NCBI GenBank assembly: GCA_016932575.1
Contig: JAFGCO010000061.1
Location: 1-63,117, forward strand
Direction: 5' to 3'
From: a bacterium
GTDB lineage: Bacteria; Zhuqueibacterota; QNDG01; JAFGCO01
DNA: 63,117 bases
The position numbers and the translations under genes are program-made. The notes beneath the pieces are model-generated. The model was not told the DNA's origin. It ran no database searches and worked only from the letters and a program-made list of their open reading frames with translations. The number at the start of each line of letters is the position of its first letter. Position 1 is the stretch's first letter. Shown here one piece after another: positions 1-9,194 of the stretch.

Positions 1-91
1 ATAAATTAGTTACCTGTTTTGTCTTAAAGGAGTATAAAACAATGTAACATTTTATAGGACTTTATCAATGACTTTTGATACAGCCCCTTGT

Positions 92-178
92 TGGTGCCGG
101 GGGAGAGACTCGAACTCTCATGGACCGAAGCCCGGGGGATTTTGAGTCCCCTGCGTCTACCAGTTTCACCACCCCGGC
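92..178 (-). tRNA. tRNA-Leu (anticodon CAA)
   Basis: Read on the minus strand, the segment folds as a class II tRNA. The 7-bp acceptor stem is GCCGGGG/CCCCGGC, the D-arm follows, the anticodon loop is CTCAAAA (anticodon CAA, reading UUG), a long variable arm follows, and the T-loop is GTTCGAGTC. The discriminator is A and the 3' CCA is encoded (positions 94-92). The long variable arm and anticodon together identify leucine. A promoter lies immediately upstream, and no other tRNA is adjacent. Confidence 0.95.
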
Positions 179-188
179 AGTGAATCCT

Positions 189-216
189 AATTTAATAAAC
201 TTTCTCTGAATGTCAA
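189..216 (-). promoter_or_regulatory. sigma70-type promoter of the tRNA-Leu gene
   Basis: On the minus strand TTGACA (216-211) is followed after 16 nt by TAAATT (194-189). Transcription would start about 4 nt before the mature tRNA 5' end, a usual arrangement for a stable RNA. Confidence 0.6.
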
Positions 217-715
217 GCAGAAAAAAACCATCTATAATCATTTAATCTTATATGAAATTTGGTTCATTTGGAAATGCAATTTATTTATTCAACAATCTTT
301 GAGTCCCCCGTATTATAAAAAAGATCCTGATTTTCTTTAAATACTGTGAATCCCTTTTACAACCTCAGTTTGTGGGCTGGTAAATGGTTCAACATTTTTA
401 GTCATTATTAAATAGCGATTCAGAATGTAAAATTAGAATCCCACTTTCCCGAAAGGCTTTTTAAAGGGGAAGAAAGTTGAGGGAATTGTTACTCAAGAAC
501 TTGATTATCCTTATGGCAGTTCACTCCATACGGATTATTAAACGGAAATATTCCGGATGCCAGAAGCACCCCGAAGACACAAAATCGTGGAAGCCAGAAA
601 TGATAGTTGATAAAAAATGAAAAAAGCACCTTTTCAGGAAAGTATTAAAAACCAAAGACTCAGGAGGTGGTCGTTGAATTGAAAATATAAACAATTTTAA
701 AACATAAAAAAAATC
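217..715. other. non-coding stretch, possible decayed coding sequence
   Basis: No convincing gene is present between the tRNA promoter and the tetR promoter. A plus-strand frame around 442-600 reads protein-like (PTFPKGFLKGKKVEGIVTQE...) but is cut by a stop, has no start or ribosome binding site and is not recognised. It may be a gene remnant. Confidence 0.4.
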
Positions 716-744
716 TTGACAATAAACGTTGAATTTAATATATT
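716..744 (+). promoter_or_regulatory. promoter of the efflux operon with an A/T palindrome over the -10
   Basis: TTGACA (716-721), a 17-nt spacer and TATATT (739-744) form a near-consensus sigma70 promoter. Transcription would start about 60 nt before the tetR start codon. The palindrome TTAATATATTAA (735-746) covers the -10 box and could be part of an operator for the TetR protein encoded just downstream, which would give autoregulation. The operator role is an inference. Confidence 0.65.
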
Positions 745-809
745 AATGTTCATAAAATAACTATAAGTCATTTTATAGATGATAATTTAAAATATAACAG
801 GGATTCACT

Positions 810-1460
810 ATGGGTATTGCAGAACGAAGAGAACGGGAAAAACAGCAGCGCCAGCAGGACATTATTGATGCGGCCGAAAGAATCTTTTTCAGTAAAGGCA
901 TTCAGCAGGCTACCATGGACGATGTTGCCACTGAGGCTGAGTTGAGCAAAGGCACGCTTTATCTTTATTTTAAAAGCAAAGATGAGCTGTATCTGGCAAT
1001 TACGCTTCGCGGTATTCAGATTATGACCGAATTGTTTCAGAAAGCCGTTCAAAAACCTGCGACCGGCCTGGAAAAAGCATTTGCCATCGGAACGGCGTTT
1101 TTTACTTTTGCACAAAAATACCCGAATTATTTCGATGCGCTCTCTCATTTTGAATTGGATGAACTGCAGTTTGATGACGGATGCATATTGGCCACTGAAT
1201 GCTCTGATGTAGGACAGGGAGCGCTCAATATTTTAATCGGCGCATTAAAGCAGGGGATAGAAGACGGATCCATCCGGAATGATATTGATCCTGTTCGAAT
1301 GGCAGCTATCATGTGGGGCATGAGTTCCGGAATTATCCAGCTTACGGCTCTCAAAGGGAAACATCTGGAACAGGAGCATGGATTCAACATGGAGGGGATT
1401 GTCGAAGAAAGTTTTCAGGTATTCCGGTGTGCCCTGGAAAGGAAAGCAGAGAATGAATAG
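810..1460 (+). CDS. TetR/AcrR family transcriptional regulator
   Basis: This 216-residue protein has the typical TetR length and layout. Residues about 15-60 form the N-terminal helix-turn-helix (IIDAAERIFFSKG, then SKGTLYLYFKSKDEL, the usual recognition-helix signature). The helical C-terminal part would bind a ligand and form the dimer. It is the first gene of a run that continues with a methyltransferase and a TolC/adaptor/RND pump, so it most likely represses the pump until an inducer binds. The promoter at 716-744 carries an A/T palindrome that could be its operator. Its stop codon overlaps the next start (ATGAATAG), which implies translational coupling. The ligand cannot be told from sequence. 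Confidence 0.9.
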   Translation: MGIAERREREKQQRQQDIIDAAERIFFSKGIQQATMDDVATEAELSKGTLYLYFKSKDELYLAITLRGIQIMTELFQKAVQKPATGLEKAFAIGTAFFTFAQKYPNYFDALSHFELDELQFDDGCILATECSDVGQGALNILIGALKQGIEDGSIRNDIDPVRMAAIMWGMSSGIIQLTALKGKHLEQEHGFNMEGIVEESFQVFRCALERKAENE

Positions 1461-2085
1461 GATCGAGGAACATCAGGAAGACACCATTTGTGATATTGAA
1501 TCTGCAGAAGAATACTTCAATTCGGTGATAAAGAAATCAAAACTTTATCATCCCATCATTCATTATATAAAACGACTGAATATTCATGGAAAATATCTCG
1601 AGCTGGGTTCCGGACCCTGTGTATTAACAGCACTTTTGGCAGAAAGCATCCCTGACATCCATATATCTGCCATGGATATATCGCCGTATATGACAGAAAT
1701 TGCGAAAAGGTATATTGAACAGAAACAATTAAATCATCGAATTTTACCTTTTACCGGTGATCCGGAAGATATACAGACATTGGATGGGCTGGAATCCTAT
1801 GATCTTGTCTACAGTACGTATTCAATGCATCACTGGAAGGATGCACAGAATATTTTAAAAAACATATATCAGCGTGTTCGTATAGACGGCAAATTGGTTA
1901 TTGTAGATTTGAAACGCGTATGGTGGTTGTATTATTTACCGATGAAAAATCATTGGTTTACCTCTTCCATTCGTGCATCCTATTCATCAAAAGAAATCCG
2001 GAAGATTATGAATCAACTTAAAATAAATCATTATCAGATCGAGAATTTTTTTCCATTTTCACGTATGATTATCATTGATAAGTAA
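1453..2085 (+). CDS. class I SAM-dependent methyltransferase
   Basis: This is a 210-residue protein with a Rossmann methyltransferase core. Motif I is YLELGSGPC (about residues 48-56), the acidic post-I residue is in AMDISP, and motif post-II is YDLVYSTYSMHHW. The frame is open upstream to 1378, but the ATG at 1453 overlaps the tetR stop and gives a family-like N-terminus, so it is chosen. The substrate is not recognisable; the closest general description is methyltransferase type 11/25. Its place between tetR and the efflux genes suggests it acts on the same small molecule or on a lipid, but that is inference. Confidence 0.8.
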   Translation: MNRIEEHQEDTICDIESAEEYFNSVIKKSKLYHPIIHYIKRLNIHGKYLELGSGPCVLTALLAESIPDIHISAMDISPYMTEIAKRYIEQKQLNHRILPFTGDPEDIQTLDGLESYDLVYSTYSMHHWKDAQNILKNIYQRVRIDGKLVIVDLKRVWWLYYLPMKNHWFTSSIRASYSSKEIRKIMNQLKINHYQIENFFPFSRMIIIDK

Positions 2086-2125
2086 TTGGATAAACTGCTG
2101 AAATCAGCGATGATCGGAGGATAAT

Positions 2126-3514
2126 ATGCGGCATTATTTTGTTTTTGGACTGTGTGTTTTTCAAAGTATGCTATTGTTTGGACAGGCTGCAGTCCTGGAT
2201 GAATATCTACATATCGCTTTAAAACAAAACCTTGCTCTTCAGGAAAAGACTTTTTCTCTGCAGCAAAGCATCGCAGCTTTAAAAGAAGCACGCGGTATGT
2301 TCTTGCCGTCGGTTTCTCTTGAAGCACGATATTCCCGGGCGGGAGGCGGACGTGAAATATCAATACCGGTCGGCGATTTAATGAATCCGGTCTATAAGGC
2401 GCTGAATCAATTATATGCAGAATCCGGAAAGACCGCTGGTTTTCCGGAAAACATTCCCAACGTTTCAGAACCGTTTTTACGTGAAAAAGAACATGAAACC
2501 AAGATTCGTTTCATCCAGCCTGTATTTCAGCCGGGTATTTATCATAATTACAAGATCAAACAGGATTTACTGGATATTGAGCGGGCATCCAGAAATATCT
2601 ATGCCCGGCATTTGGTTGCAGATGTGAAAACCGCCTATTTCAATTATTTGAAAGCCGGTCAGATTGTGACACTTTTCAAAGAAACCGAATTGCTGCTTCA
2701 GGAAAACTTAAGAATCAGCCAGAGCCTTTTTGAAAATGAGAAAGTGACTCAGGCCGTTGTGTATCGCGCAGAAGCGGAACTGCATGCGTTTCATCAGCAG
2801 CAGGCAAATGCCGAAAAAAACCGGGACCTGTCCAGGTCATATTTCAACTTTTTATTGAATCGCCCCCTGGATACATCAATCATAAAAAGCAATACAATAG
2901 AAGGAGCCGGCAGGCAATTTTTAACACCTGAAGAAGCGGAATATCAGGCCATCATCCGCCGGGAAGAGTTGCTTCAGTTAAACAAAGCCATTGAAATTGC
3001 AGATCATCAGACCGGATTGGCCCGTTCCGGTTTCCTGCCGGGAATTACAGCCGTCCTGGATTATGGATACCAGGGGGAGGATTACAAGTTCGGTCCTCAG
3101 GATGATTACTGGATGGCAAATCTGGTGGCCAGCTGGAATTTGTTTCATGGTTTTCAGGATAAGTATAAAATCGATCAGGAGAAATATCAGAAAAAACAGA
3201 GGCAAATTCAGTTGGAAGCACTGAAGACACAAATTCAGCTTCAGGTCAGGGAAACGTGTCATAATCTGCAGGTTGCCCTGAAAAATATTGAGGCTGCACA
3301 CGCACGAAAAAAAGCGGCTAAAAAGTCGTTTCTTATTGTCAAACGTCAGTTTCAGGAGGGCATGGCTTCACATATCGAATTCATTGACGCACGCAATACA
3401 CAGACCCAGGCAGATGTCAACGCCATTGTCGCCCAATATGATTATTGCATTCAACTGGCGGAATATGAAAAAATAACAGCGGATTATCCGATTAATAAAA
3501 TGGATAAAGAATAA
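2126..3514 (+). CDS. TolC-like outer membrane efflux protein
   Basis: This 462-residue protein has an N-terminal signal peptide (hydrophobic residues about 4-20, ending FGQA). It has two long helical outer-membrane-efflux repeats with the usual alternating coiled-coil segments (for example LQEKTFSLQQSIAALKEARG near the start and ALKNIEAAHARKKAAKKSF near the end). Length and architecture match the TolC/OprM family. It would form the trimeric outer-membrane channel of the tripartite pump made with the next two genes. A ribosome binding site GGAGG precedes the start. Confidence 0.9.
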   Translation: MRHYFVFGLCVFQSMLLFGQAAVLDEYLHIALKQNLALQEKTFSLQQSIAALKEARGMFLPSVSLEARYSRAGGGREISIPVGDLMNPVYKALNQLYAESGKTAGFPENIPNVSEPFLREKEHETKIRFIQPVFQPGIYHNYKIKQDLLDIERASRNIYARHLVADVKTAYFNYLKAGQIVTLFKETELLLQENLRISQSLFENEKVTQAVVYRAEAELHAFHQQQANAEKNRDLSRSYFNFLLNRPLDTSIIKSNTIEGAGRQFLTPEEAEYQAIIRREELLQLNKAIEIADHQTGLARSGFLPGITAVLDYGYQGEDYKFGPQDDYWMANLVASWNLFHGFQDKYKIDQEKYQKKQRQIQLEALKTQIQLQVRETCHNLQVALKNIEAAHARKKAAKKSFLIVKRQFQEGMASHIEFIDARNTQTQADVNAIVAQYDYCIQLAEYEKITADYPINKMDKE

Positions 3515-3577
3515 ATGATGCAGTCACTCAGGAACGTTTTAAAAACACTCATACGAAACTGAAACGGAGAGAGTCAA

Positions 3578-4612
3578 ATGAAAAAGGCATTATTGATTAT
3601 AGGGATTGTCATTATCACATTGGCCGGATGTCACTCCAAAAAACCGGCAGAAAACAGAAGAGAGCAAAAGATACCGGTCAGGATCACGCGAATTGAGCGA
3701 AAGTCTTTGTCTTTGCCGATTTCCGGAACCGGCATACTGTCTGCCATGGAAGAATCCAAATTGTCATTTAAGATTGGCGGGATTGTTGATCAACTGCTGG
3801 TTAAAGAAGGAGACCAGGTACACCGGGGGCAGCTTCTCGCTTCACTGAAGCTCGATGAGATTCAGGCCCGGGCCAGTCAGGCGAGAAGCGGATTTGAAAA
3901 AGCATCGCGGGATTATCTGCGTGCGAGAAATCTTTATGCGGACAGTGTCGCCACACTCGAGCAGATGCAGGATGCGAAAACCGGTATGGAAGTTGCCAAA
4001 GCGCAGCTTGAAATTGCCGAGTTTAATTTGAAACATGCAAAAATTGTCTCGCCAGAAAATGGTAAAATTCTAAAACGGCTGGTTGAACGCAATGAAATGA
4101 TTGGTGCCGGTTATCCGGTTTATTTGTTCGGCAGCGGGCAAAAAAATTGGGTGCTGAAGGTGGGTTTGTCAGATCGTGACGTGGTTCGTTGCCAGCCGAA
4201 TGATTCCGCAATCGTTAAGGTCGATGTCTATCCCGATCAAAGTTTCACGGCCAGGATTCAGGAAATTGCAGGGGCTCCGGATCCGATGAGCGGATTGTAT
4301 GAAGTGCAGTTAAAACTCGACCCTGTAAATGTATCACTTATGACAGGATTTGTGTGCAGAATGGTACTTTATCCGTCGGATCGAACCATATACACACTCA
4401 TTCCGATGGTATCACTGGTTAACGGCAACGATCATTCCGGGGAAATCTTTACCGTAAGCGACAGTCAAGCGGCACGAATTCCTGTGAAAATTGCTTTTAT
4501 AAATGGAGAAAAAGTGGCACTGAAAGATTCTTTGGAAAACATTGACGTGATCATTACGGAAGGTGCTTCTTATTTAAAAAACGGGTCGCCTGTAGAAATT
4601 ATTTCGAATTAG
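3578..4612 (+). CDS. RND efflux periplasmic adaptor (membrane fusion protein), lipoprotein
   Basis: This 344-residue protein starts with a lipoprotein signal peptide ending LAGC (lipidated Cys18). It then shows the biotinyl-lipoyl-like half motif KIGGIVDQLLVKEGDQVHRG, a short helical hairpin (about residues 88-150), the second lipoyl half and a beta-barrel/membrane-proximal part, the standard order of the AcrA/MexA family. It would link the inner-membrane transporter encoded next to the TolC protein encoded before. The ribosome binding site GGAGAG lies upstream. It is somewhat shorter than AcrA, as usual for this subgroup. Confidence 0.9.
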   Translation: MKKALLIIGIVIITLAGCHSKKPAENRREQKIPVRITRIERKSLSLPISGTGILSAMEESKLSFKIGGIVDQLLVKEGDQVHRGQLLASLKLDEIQARASQARSGFEKASRDYLRARNLYADSVATLEQMQDAKTGMEVAKAQLEIAEFNLKHAKIVSPENGKILKRLVERNEMIGAGYPVYLFGSGQKNWVLKVGLSDRDVVRCQPNDSAIVKVDVYPDQSFTARIQEIAGAPDPMSGLYEVQLKLDPVNVSLMTGFVCRMVLYPSDRTIYTLIPMVSLVNGNDHSGEIFTVSDSQAARIPVKIAFINGEKVALKDSLENIDVIITEGASYLKNGSPVEIISN

Positions 4613-4669
4613 AAACGGCGAAATATTTCAATATGAAGATTAACTACCTTTGATAAAAAAGGATAACGT

Positions 4670-7600
4670 ATGAAGCTTCCCAAATTTGCAATAGAAAACC
4701 ATCAGTTTACCAATGTCATGGTCTGTTTGCTGGTTCTGTCGGGTGTGGTTTCTGTGATTACCATGCCGCGCTCTGAAGATCCTCCGGTTACTCCGGCGGG
4801 ATCGTCCGTGATTGTTGTTTATCCGGGTGCCAGTCCCTCAGATATCGAACAACTCATCGTGGATCCGCTTGAAGAATCTCTCAATACACTGGAAGATATT
4901 AAAGAACTCACTTCCGAATCATCTGATAATATCGCCACTATAGGTATTGAATTTGCCGGCGGCAGTGATCCCGATGAAAAATATGCGGATGTCGTACAAA
5001 AGGTGAACAGCATTCGCGACCAATTGCCGGATAATTTATTGAGTCTCGATATAATAAAATGGAGCATTTCAAATGTGGCGATTTTTCAATTTGCCCTGAT
5101 GTCCGAAACAGCCGGTTTTTACGCTATGGAAAGTGAAGCCGAAAGGTTAAAAAAAGAATTGGAAAATATCAACGGTATTAAACAAGTTGAATTGTATGCG
5201 ATTCCTGAAAAAGAAGTGCGTGTTTCCATTGATTTGGCCAAGCTGGCTTTATACCGGATTCCATTAACCCGGGTTATGGGTGCAATTCAGGATGCGAATG
5301 CGAATATTCCCGGAGGTCATGTCAATATCGGACAAAAACGGCTCAGCGTGAAAACCAGCGGTTCTTATCGATCACTCAATGAAATCCGAAATACAGTTAT
5401 TCAGTCTGCCCGTGGGAAACCCGTTTTTTTAAAAGATGTGGCTGAGGTGACATTTGATTCAGCGGACATTTCATATATTGCAAGGGTCAATGGAAAACGT
5501 GCTGTTTTTATTACTGCTACACAAAAGGACCAAACAAATATATTCTGGATCAGCAGCGCTGTGAAAGAAAAGATCGAAGCATTTCAAAAAACACTGCCGG
5601 AATCGATGAGCCTGAGCGTGGTGTTTGATCAGTCAAAAAGTGTGTCGCACAGGGTCAGTGGTTTTTTTCAAAATTTATTTATTGGGATTCTGCTTGTGGG
5701 TGTGATCATCTTTGCCGCTATGGGTCCTCGGGCGTCGATTATTGTGATGATGGCCATTCCATTTTCTATCCTGATCGGCATCGGTTTTGTGGATATGAGC
5801 GGATATGGGTTACAGCAGATGACGATTGCCGGTATGGTAATCGCGCTCGGTCTTCTTGTAGATAATGCGATTGTGGTGACCGATAATGTAACACGTTTCA
5901 TGAAAATGGGGTACAGCCGGAGTGAATCTGCGGTTCGCGGAACATCACAGGTTGGCTGGGCTGTGGTGAGTGCCACAACAACAACTCTTCTTGCGTTTAT
6001 TCCCATCATTATGATTCGGGACAATACGGGTGAATTTATACGCAGTATGCCAATGACTGTGGTATTTACGCTGTCAGCTTCTCTGCTCCTTTCCTTGACC
6101 CTCACACCGTATTTATCGGAAAAATTCATTAAAATATCCAACGGGCATCGTGAACGTCCGCTGCGCCGATGGCTGAATTATATGATCAAGAATATATATC
6201 GTCCGGCGCTTGATTACGGATTGAAGCGGCCCTGGCGTCTATTAAGCATGATCACTGCGTTTTTTATCATTGCTCTGATGCTTGCCCGGTTTTTTATCGG
6301 CGTCAGTCTTTTTCCAAAAGCGGAAAAGCCTCTTTTTTATATCAATGTGAATTGTCCTGAAGATACACATATCGACCAGACCGATAAAGTGATCAGGCAG
6401 ATTGAAAAGGAGATCAGTGCATTGCCTGGGGTCAGTTATGTAATCAGCAATGCCGGATTCAGCAATCCTCCGCTGTATTACAATATCATGCGTGAAAGAA
6501 ACAAGGCGTCTCACGGGCAGGTGATTGTCATACTGGAGGCGTTTCACCGGAAAGCGTTTGAATCCATGCTGAATTCGCTTCGGCAAAAATTTAAACTGTT
6601 TACAGGGGCTAAAATTGAGGTTAAAGATTTGGAGCAGGGGCCGCCAGTGGAGGCCCCTGTTGCGGTAAAAGTGATGGGCGAGAACATGACAATGTTAAAA
6701 AATATTGCTTCAGATATTGAAGACATCATTCAGTCACAGAAAGAAACCGTCAACGTTCGAAATCCATTAAGCCTGACGAAATCTGATTTGAAAGTGCATA
6801 TAAATCGAGAAAAGGCAGGCATGCTGGGTGTGCCCCTTTCTGAAATCGACCGGACAATCCGAACAGCCATTACCGGAATTCCTGTAACAGAATTTCGCGA
6901 TGAAAACGGTGAAGAATATGATATTGTGATTCGTCTGCCAATCAGCGATAAACCGTCAATATCAGATTTTGACAGGATTTATGTTCATTCATTAACCGGA
7001 GCGGCTGTTCCGCTAAGTCATGTGGCCAGTATCGAGTTCTCTGCCAGTCCCCTTGAGATTGAGCATTATCAAATGGATCGTTGTGTCACAATCACGGCAG
7101 ATGTTTTCAGGGAATATTCAGTGGCAAAGGTGACCAAGAAAATTGTTGATCAGTTAAAAAAATATCCCTGGCCAAAAGGTTATTCCATGTATATTGGCGG
7201 TGAGCAGGAAAACCAGCAGGAATCATTCGGGGGTATGATGAAAGCTGTGATCATTGCATTGATCGCGATTTTTGGTGTGCTGGTGCTGCAGTTCCGTTCA
7301 TATTTGCAGCCTGTTATCGTTTTTGTGGCTATTCCGCTTGCCGTTATCGGATCCATCCTTGCGCTGCTGATTACGGGAAATACATTTTCGTTTACCGCAT
7401 TTGTGGGCATTACCAGTCTCGTCGGTATCGTTGTCAACAATTCCATTATTCTGGTCGACTATACCAATCAGCTTCGCAGGGAAGGCAAAAAAACCATTGA
7501 TGCCATAAGAGAAGCAGGAGAAACACGCTTTATTCCCATTATTTTGACAACCTTGACCACTGTGTGCGGCTTATTGCCCTTAACTGTAGGCGGCGGTACA

Positions 7601-7741
7601 ATGTGGGCTCCTATGGGTTGGAGCATCATCGGAGGTCTCTTGGTATCCACATTCCTGACATTGGTTGTGGTGCCAATTTTGTATCAATTGTTATCGACAA
7701 AATTGGCTGTGTTTGCAAATGAAGGTGCTGAAGAAAATTAG
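4670..7741 (+). CDS. RND family efflux transporter, inner-membrane permease subunit
   Basis: This 1023-residue protein has the internally duplicated RND fold: TM1 at about 14-35, a large periplasmic domain, TM2-6 at about 335-480, TM7, a second periplasmic domain, and TM8-12 at the end. The proton-relay helix TM4 carries GLLVDNAIVVTDNV, with Asp kept at the first position and Asn at the second, where AcrB has Asp-Asp; this is common in the non-enteric branch. TM10-11 carry GIVVNNSIILVDYTNQL. It is the third part of the pump and the last gene of the operon. The substrate is unknown. No terminator is evident directly after the stop. Confidence 0.92.
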   Translation: MKLPKFAIENHQFTNVMVCLLVLSGVVSVITMPRSEDPPVTPAGSSVIVVYPGASPSDIEQLIVDPLEESLNTLEDIKELTSESSDNIATIGIEFAGGSDPDEKYADVVQKVNSIRDQLPDNLLSLDIIKWSISNVAIFQFALMSETAGFYAMESEAERLKKELENINGIKQVELYAIPEKEVRVSIDLAKLALYRIPLTRVMGAIQDANANIPGGHVNIGQKRLSVKTSGSYRSLNEIRNTVIQSARGKPVFLKDVAEVTFDSADISYIARVNGKRAVFITATQKDQTNIFWISSAVKEKIEAFQKTLPESMSLSVVFDQSKSVSHRVSGFFQNLFIGILLVGVIIFAAMGPRASIIVMMAIPFSILIGIGFVDMSGYGLQQMTIAGMVIALGLLVDNAIVVTDNVTRFMKMGYSRSESAVRGTSQVGWAVVSATTTTLLAFIPIIMIRDNTGEFIRSMPMTVVFTLSASLLLSLTLTPYLSEKFIKISNGHRERPLRRWLNYMIKNIYRPALDYGLKRPWRLLSMITAFFIIALMLARFFIGVSLFPKAEKPLFYINVNCPEDTHIDQTDKVIRQIEKEISALPGVSYVISNAGFSNPPLYYNIMRERNKASHGQVIVILEAFHRKAFESMLNSLRQKFKLFTGAKIEVKDLEQGPPVEAPVAVKVMGENMTMLKNIASDIEDIIQSQKETVNVRNPLSLTKSDLKVHINREKAGMLGVPLSEIDRTIRTAITGIPVTEFRDENGEEYDIVIRLPISDKPSISDFDRIYVHSLTGAAVPLSHVASIEFSASPLEIEHYQMDRCVTITADVFREYSVAKVTKKIVDQLKKYPWPKGYSMYIGGEQENQQESFGGMMKAVIIALIAIFGVLVLQFRSYLQPVIVFVAIPLAVIGSILALLITGNTFSFTAFVGITSLVGIVVNNSIILVDYTNQLRREGKKTIDAIREAGETRFIPIILTTLTTVCGLLPLTVGGGTMWAPMGWSIIGGLLVSTFLTLVVVPILYQLLSTKLAVFANEGAEEN

Positions 7742-7908
7742 AGAATAAATACAATATCATTGCAGAACGGCAGGATTTGTCTCTGTGCAAGGTAAACGTT
7801 CGTATTGCAGCACAATTTAAATTGATCATCGGTATGTATTTCCCGTCCTTTTTTAATCTGCTCAGTCAGTGCATTCGAGCGAATATAATAGCATGATTCA
7901 TTACAGGT

Positions 7909-7941
7909 GAAGATTCCCCGCTGCTTGCGGCGGGGGGCTTC
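7909..7941. repeat. REP-like G/C-rich hairpin in the 343-nt gap after the RND gene
   Basis: GAAGATTCCCCGCTGC and GCGGCGGGGGGCTTC are complementary over 16 positions with one mismatch and three G-T pairs, separated by TT. The GAAG...CTTC outer and CCCCGC...GCGGGG inner arms resemble mobile REP-type palindromes seen in several environmental bacteria. No T-tract follows, so it is not a typical intrinsic terminator. The rest of 7742-8022 shows no gene. Confidence 0.55.
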
Positions 7942-8022
7942 AATTGGTCATGAAAATGAGTCATTATCCGGATGAATCAATGAATCATATATAAAAAATT
8001 ATGCTTCAGTACAATAAAGCCG

Positions 8023-8051
8023 TTGACAATCAAATCTGGAGACCTTAAATT
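8023..8051 (+). promoter_or_regulatory. sigma70-type promoter upstream of mltG
   Basis: TTGACA (8023-8028), a 17-nt spacer and TAAATT (8046-8051) lie about 25 nt before the predicted start of a short leader to the GTG at 8085. Confidence 0.65.
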
Positions 8052-8084
8052 AGATTTTCAAAAAAGGACAAGGGAATATTATTT

Positions 8085-9128
8085 GTGAGAATAAATTTCG
8101 AATTGAATTGGAGTAAACAGAAACTGAACCGCGTTGCTATCATATTTTTATTGATACTGTTCTTTGGATTGGTTTTAAATTGTGGCTTCACTTTATTTCC
8201 TTCCTGGGATCTTCAATCCAAGTATGTTGCCGCAATTGACATTCAAAGGGGCATGAGCCCTGATGAAATAGCCGAACTGTTACATAAACATCAGATTATT
8301 CAGAGTAAAAATTCATTCTTGTGGGCTGCCAAATTGCTGGGTGTTTCGCGCCATCTTCAGGCTGGCAGATACGAATTTTCAGGGCGAATCAATAATTTTT
8401 CGATATTAAAAAAAATAGCAGCGGGAAAGGTTATCACAGAACAGATTACATTTCCCGAGGGTATAAAGGCCATTGAAGTTGCATCGATACTGCAGGAAAA
8501 ATTGAGAATTGATTCAGTTGAATTTGTCAATTTGGTCAATGATCCCGAATTCGTCCGATCTTTGGGCATCCAGGCAGACAGACTGGAAGGGTATTTGTTT
8601 CCAGACACCTATCAATTTTATACGGACGCTTCACCCGCAGAAGTCGTTCAACGGATGGTGTATCAATGGAAACAGGAATTTAACGACTCATTGATTGCAC
8701 GTACCCGACAAATGCAATTGACTGTTCATGAAATCCTGACACTGGCGTCTATTGTTGAAGGAGAAGCGGTCCTTGATTCGGAGAGGCCGATTGTGGCAGC
8801 GATCTATATCAATCGCCTGCACAGAGGGATGCCCTTACAGGCTTGTCCCACAGTACAATATTTGCTGCCCGAAGGCCCCCGACGTCTGTTAAAGAAAGAT
8901 CTTGAAATCGATTCTCCGTATAATACATATCGAAACGTTGGTCTTCCGCCGGGGCCTGTAAACAATCCGGGCATGAAATCCATCTTAGCCGTTCTGAATC
9001 CGGCACCAGTGAATTATCTTTATCTTGTAGCCAATGGTGACGGAACACACACATTCTCAAGAACCATGAATGAGCATTTGGAGGCCAAAAAACGTTTTGA
9101 CCGTATTCGGCGATATTACAGGCAGTGA
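8085..9128 (+). CDS. mltG: endolytic murein transglycosylase MltG (YceG-like)
   Basis: This 347-residue protein has one N-terminal TM helix (about 17-37), a LysM-like segment (MSPDEIAELLHKHQII) and the YceG catalytic domain. That domain includes FPEGIKAIEVASIL, LEGYLFPDTYQFY, LASIVEGEA (with the catalytic Glu) and the C-terminal NTYRNVGLPPGPVNNPG. It cleaves nascent glycan strands and is thought to end peptidoglycan chains at the inner membrane. The GTG start is supported by AAGGACAAGGGA upstream. It precedes the pcrA-type helicase by 66 nt. Confidence 0.95.
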   Translation: MRINFELNWSKQKLNRVAIIFLLILFFGLVLNCGFTLFPSWDLQSKYVAAIDIQRGMSPDEIAELLHKHQIIQSKNSFLWAAKLLGVSRHLQAGRYEFSGRINNFSILKKIAAGKVITEQITFPEGIKAIEVASILQEKLRIDSVEFVNLVNDPEFVRSLGIQADRLEGYLFPDTYQFYTDASPAEVVQRMVYQWKQEFNDSLIARTRQMQLTVHEILTLASIVEGEAVLDSERPIVAAIYINRLHRGMPLQACPTVQYLLPEGPRRLLKKDLEIDSPYNTYRNVGLPPGPVNNPGMKSILAVLNPAPVNYLYLVANGDGTHTFSRTMNEHLEAKKRFDRIRRYYRQ

Positions 9129-9194
9129 TTTTTAAATGATAATTCAATTGAATCATTATATACCAATATAAGATCAATACATAAGGGCATAGCA

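Noticed and set aside
442-600. A protein-like segment near the left end.
   Set aside because: It has an internal stop, no start and no recognised family. It is reported only as a possible remnant within the gap description.
768-1148. A 126-codon minus-strand frame covering tetR.
   Set aside because: It is the shadow of the clearly coding tetR frame. The same applies to other long antisense frames, for example at 5668-6141 and 14553-15098.
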